This document shows positions 5,064 to 6,624 of a DNA stretch of 6,624 nucleotides, piece by piece (the stretch's first letter is position 1; the number at the start of each line of letters is the position of its first letter). Source of the DNA: Dehalococcoidia bacterium (GTDB taxonomy: Bacteria; Chloroflexota; Dehalococcoidia; GIF9; AB-539-J10); the NCBI GenBank assembly GCA_004376695.1, contig SOJB01000086.1, forward strand, positions 1-6,624. The letters are read 5' to 3'. The notes beneath the pieces were generated by a model, which was not told where the DNA came from, ran no database searches, and worked only from the letters and a program-made list of their open reading frames with translations. The position numbers were made by a program, and so were the translations under genes.

Positions 5064-6299
5064 ATGAGAGTTTTGATTGTTGGTGGTTCGGGTAGGATGG
5101 GTACTGTAATCGCCTGGGATTTGCTTAGAGATAATGAAGTTGAAGTAGTAGGAATTGTCGATAGACAGAGCAGTATCCTTCAGATGCCGCAGAAAGGGAT
5201 AAACAGTAACAAGCTCATAGTGCATGTCCTTGACGTCACTGACATGGAGAAGACCAGAAGGTTGATGAGAGAATATGATGTCGGCGTGATCTCGCTGGCT
5301 GATAGAAAGGCGAATTACAGGGCTGTTGAGGCCGCGATTGACGCCCGACTGAATACTGTTGACATACTCGAAGATTATCACAGGAAACCAGACCCTTCCG
5401 GAGCCGAGGCTCTAGAGGTTCCGGGTCAGATGACACCCGATGAATACGGAGAGTGGCTCCACAAGAGAGCGATGGAGAATGATGTGCTACTCCTGGACGG
5501 ATTAGGTTTTGCCCCCGGTTTGAGCAATATCACACTTGGTGACGGTATCAGGAGAATGGACAAAGCGGAGTCGGCCATAGCAAGAGTCGGCGGTATTCCT
5601 GCAAGAGAAGCCCGCGGGAAATACCCGCTGAACTACATGATTACCTGGGCATTCGACCATGTTCTAAGGGAATACACAGCTCAAGTGGAAGTGATCAAGA
5701 ACGGCAAGGTTCAGCAAGTACCAGCACTGAGTGACCGTGAAAGCTTCAGATTTACAGAACTTGGCAGGGACGAGGAATTAGAGTGCGCTGTTACCCGTGG
5801 CATTCCTTCCTTTATCTTTACAAGGCGACAGCTTAGTGGATTTGCTGAGAAGACTATCAGATGGCCCGGTCATTATGAGGGCATAGACAGACTCAAGGAA
5901 TGCGGAATGCTTGATCTTACGCCTGTTGAATTCGAAGGAATGAGGATAGCGCCTCGCGATTTCTTGTCATCTGTGATGAGCCCCAAACTTGCGCCGTCAG
6001 AAGGTGATACTGACGTATGCATTATGTGGAACACGGTGATTGGGACAGAGAACGGAAAGAAAATGAGAATTGATTACTATATGTGGGAAGAGGCGGACAA
6101 GGAGAACGGGATCTCTGCTATGGGGAGAGTTACCGGATTCCCTGCTGCGATTGGTGCGAGGTTCGTAGCGAGAGGAGACATAAGGAAGAAAGGCATCGTT
6201 GCTCCCGAGGATGCTATAGAGGGAGAAGTCTACCGGGGATTTCTGGATGAGTTGAGAAAAAGGAACATAACGATACGTGAGGTTCCCGAATCAGGCTAA
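5064..6299 (+). CDS. Saccharopine dehydrogenase-family NAD(P)-dependent oxidoreductase
   Basis: A 411-residue protein of the Lys9/saccharopine dehydrogenase-like family, whose members reduce or oxidise imine-linked amino acid adducts such as saccharopine or carboxynorspermidine. The N-terminal Rossmann fold shows MRVLIVGGSGRMG with the GxGxxG dinucleotide-binding loop at residues 8-13 and an acidic residue at the end of strand two (D33, followed by R34). The family hallmark GFAPGLSN is at about 148-155 and GGIPAR at 176-181; the catalytic and C-terminal domain runs to the end. ATG 5064 follows GGGGGGAG (5052-5059) with good spacing. The gene is alone on its strand, with a long noncoding region before it and a decayed recombinase after it, so context gives no substrate. 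A lysine role is possible but not shown; polyamine metabolism is an alternative. Confidence 0.9.
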   Translation: MRVLIVGGSGRMGTVIAWDLLRDNEVEVVGIVDRQSSILQMPQKGINSNKLIVHVLDVTDMEKTRRLMREYDVGVISLADRKANYRAVEAAIDARLNTVDILEDYHRKPDPSGAEALEVPGQMTPDEYGEWLHKRAMENDVLLLDGLGFAPGLSNITLGDGIRRMDKAESAIARVGGIPAREARGKYPLNYMITWAFDHVLREYTAQVEVIKNGKVQQVPALSDRESFRFTELGRDEELECAVTRGIPSFIFTRRQLSGFAEKTIRWPGHYEGIDRLKECGMLDLTPVEFEGMRIAPRDFLSSVMSPKLAPSEGDTDVCIMWNTVIGTENGKKMRIDYYMWEEADKENGISAMGRVTGFPAAIGARFVARGDIRKKGIVAPEDAIEGEVYRGFLDELRKRNITIREVPESG

Positions 6300-6303
6300 C
6301 TGA

Positions 6304-6608
6304 GGATGCTGCGGACATCTGCAGAGAATGCTGTATGAAGGAGATAAGCCTGTGGTCTTCAATACTCTTCCGGTGTTGTTGCGCACGCTTGAAAGAGGTG
6401 GCTGGTGTCATTGATTACTACTTTACTTCGGTCCTACTAGTCACACAACGCCAGAATAGTCTGGAAGCGACTGGGGCATGCCGCTGCTCAGGAGACTCCT
6501 GATATGTACAGGCGCGCTGCGTCCGGACCCCACCTGGCAGTAACGGAGACCTTCAACGGACTGCTTGATCGCGAGCATCAAAACGTGGTCGTTGGCAGGG
6601 ATTGGTGA
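6304..6608 (+). pseudogene. Decayed C-terminal part of a tyrosine recombinase (phage-type integrase)
   Basis: Three successive reading frames together resemble the catalytic end of a tyrosine recombinase. Frame one (to TGA 6412-6414) reads GDKPVVFNT, then VLLRTLERGGWCH, matching the VF...RTF+R...AG..FH region. Frame two (from 6413) gives DYYFTSVLLVTQ in place of the family's DLRHT-x-LL box. Frame three (from 6441) gives HNARIVWKRLGHAAA, then TPDMYRRA, matching the conserved RLGH box and the nucleophile region, with the active-site Tyr at 6507-6509; it ends at TGA 6606-6608. The Arg of the HxxR box is lost (HDYYFT), and two frame changes plus an in-frame stop at 6438-6440 show it is not functional. 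The N-terminal domains are absent: sequence upstream of about 6304 is the dehydrogenase. It is a relic of an integrated element. Confidence 0.65.
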
Positions 6609-6624
6609 CAAGACAGTAGCGAAG

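Noticed and set aside
1..6624. CRISPR array, defence island or complete insertion sequence
   Set aside because: No regularly spaced identical repeats with spacers were seen; the only tandem repeats are coding (rplL), and no transposase or defence-protein motifs were found apart from the recombinase relic.

Overview
The window comes from a bacterium. It holds the L10-L12 ribosomal protein pair behind a typical leader, a bacterial type A RNase P RNA, and genes with clear Shine-Dalgarno sites. The lineage cannot be fixed from the sequence alone. A deep-branching anaerobic group such as Chloroflexota (Dehalococcoidia-like) would fit the unfamiliar small proteins and the genes present, but this is a guess. 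No complete mobile element, CRISPR array, tRNA or recognisable defence system is present.

Layout. (1) 1-983, minus strand: an extended -10 promoter, a structured leader ending in an attenuator hairpin, rplJ (L10), then rplL (L7/L12), which runs off the left edge. The L12 carries about 57 extra N-terminal residues built from 15-residue Lys/Ala/Glu repeats. (2) 1052-3070, plus strand: a divergent cluster of a small four-cysteine protein, a 237-residue protein of unknown function with a highly charged tail, and a Memo-family protein (AmmeMemoRadiSam protein B). (3) 3082-3972, minus strand: a YfcE/MJ0936-type metallophosphoesterase, a 75-residue small protein with its own promoter and probably leaderless, and a frameshifted remnant of a small ORF. 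(4) 3996-4436, minus strand: rnpB with a near-consensus promoter whose predicted start coincides with the RNA 5' end. (5) 4437-5063: about 630 bases with no supportable gene but several hairpins. (6) 5064-6299, plus strand: a saccharopine dehydrogenase-family oxidoreductase. (7) 6304-6608, plus strand: the decayed C-terminal part of a tyrosine recombinase, the only trace of mobile DNA.

The genes do not form one pathway. Translation and RNA-processing functions (L10, L12, RNase P) sit beside enzymes of unclear substrate. The observations most worth following are the repeat-built L12 extension with Shine-Dalgarno-like sequence inside the repeats, the unknown-protein/Memo cluster, and the recombinase remnant that follows the dehydrogenase gene directly.
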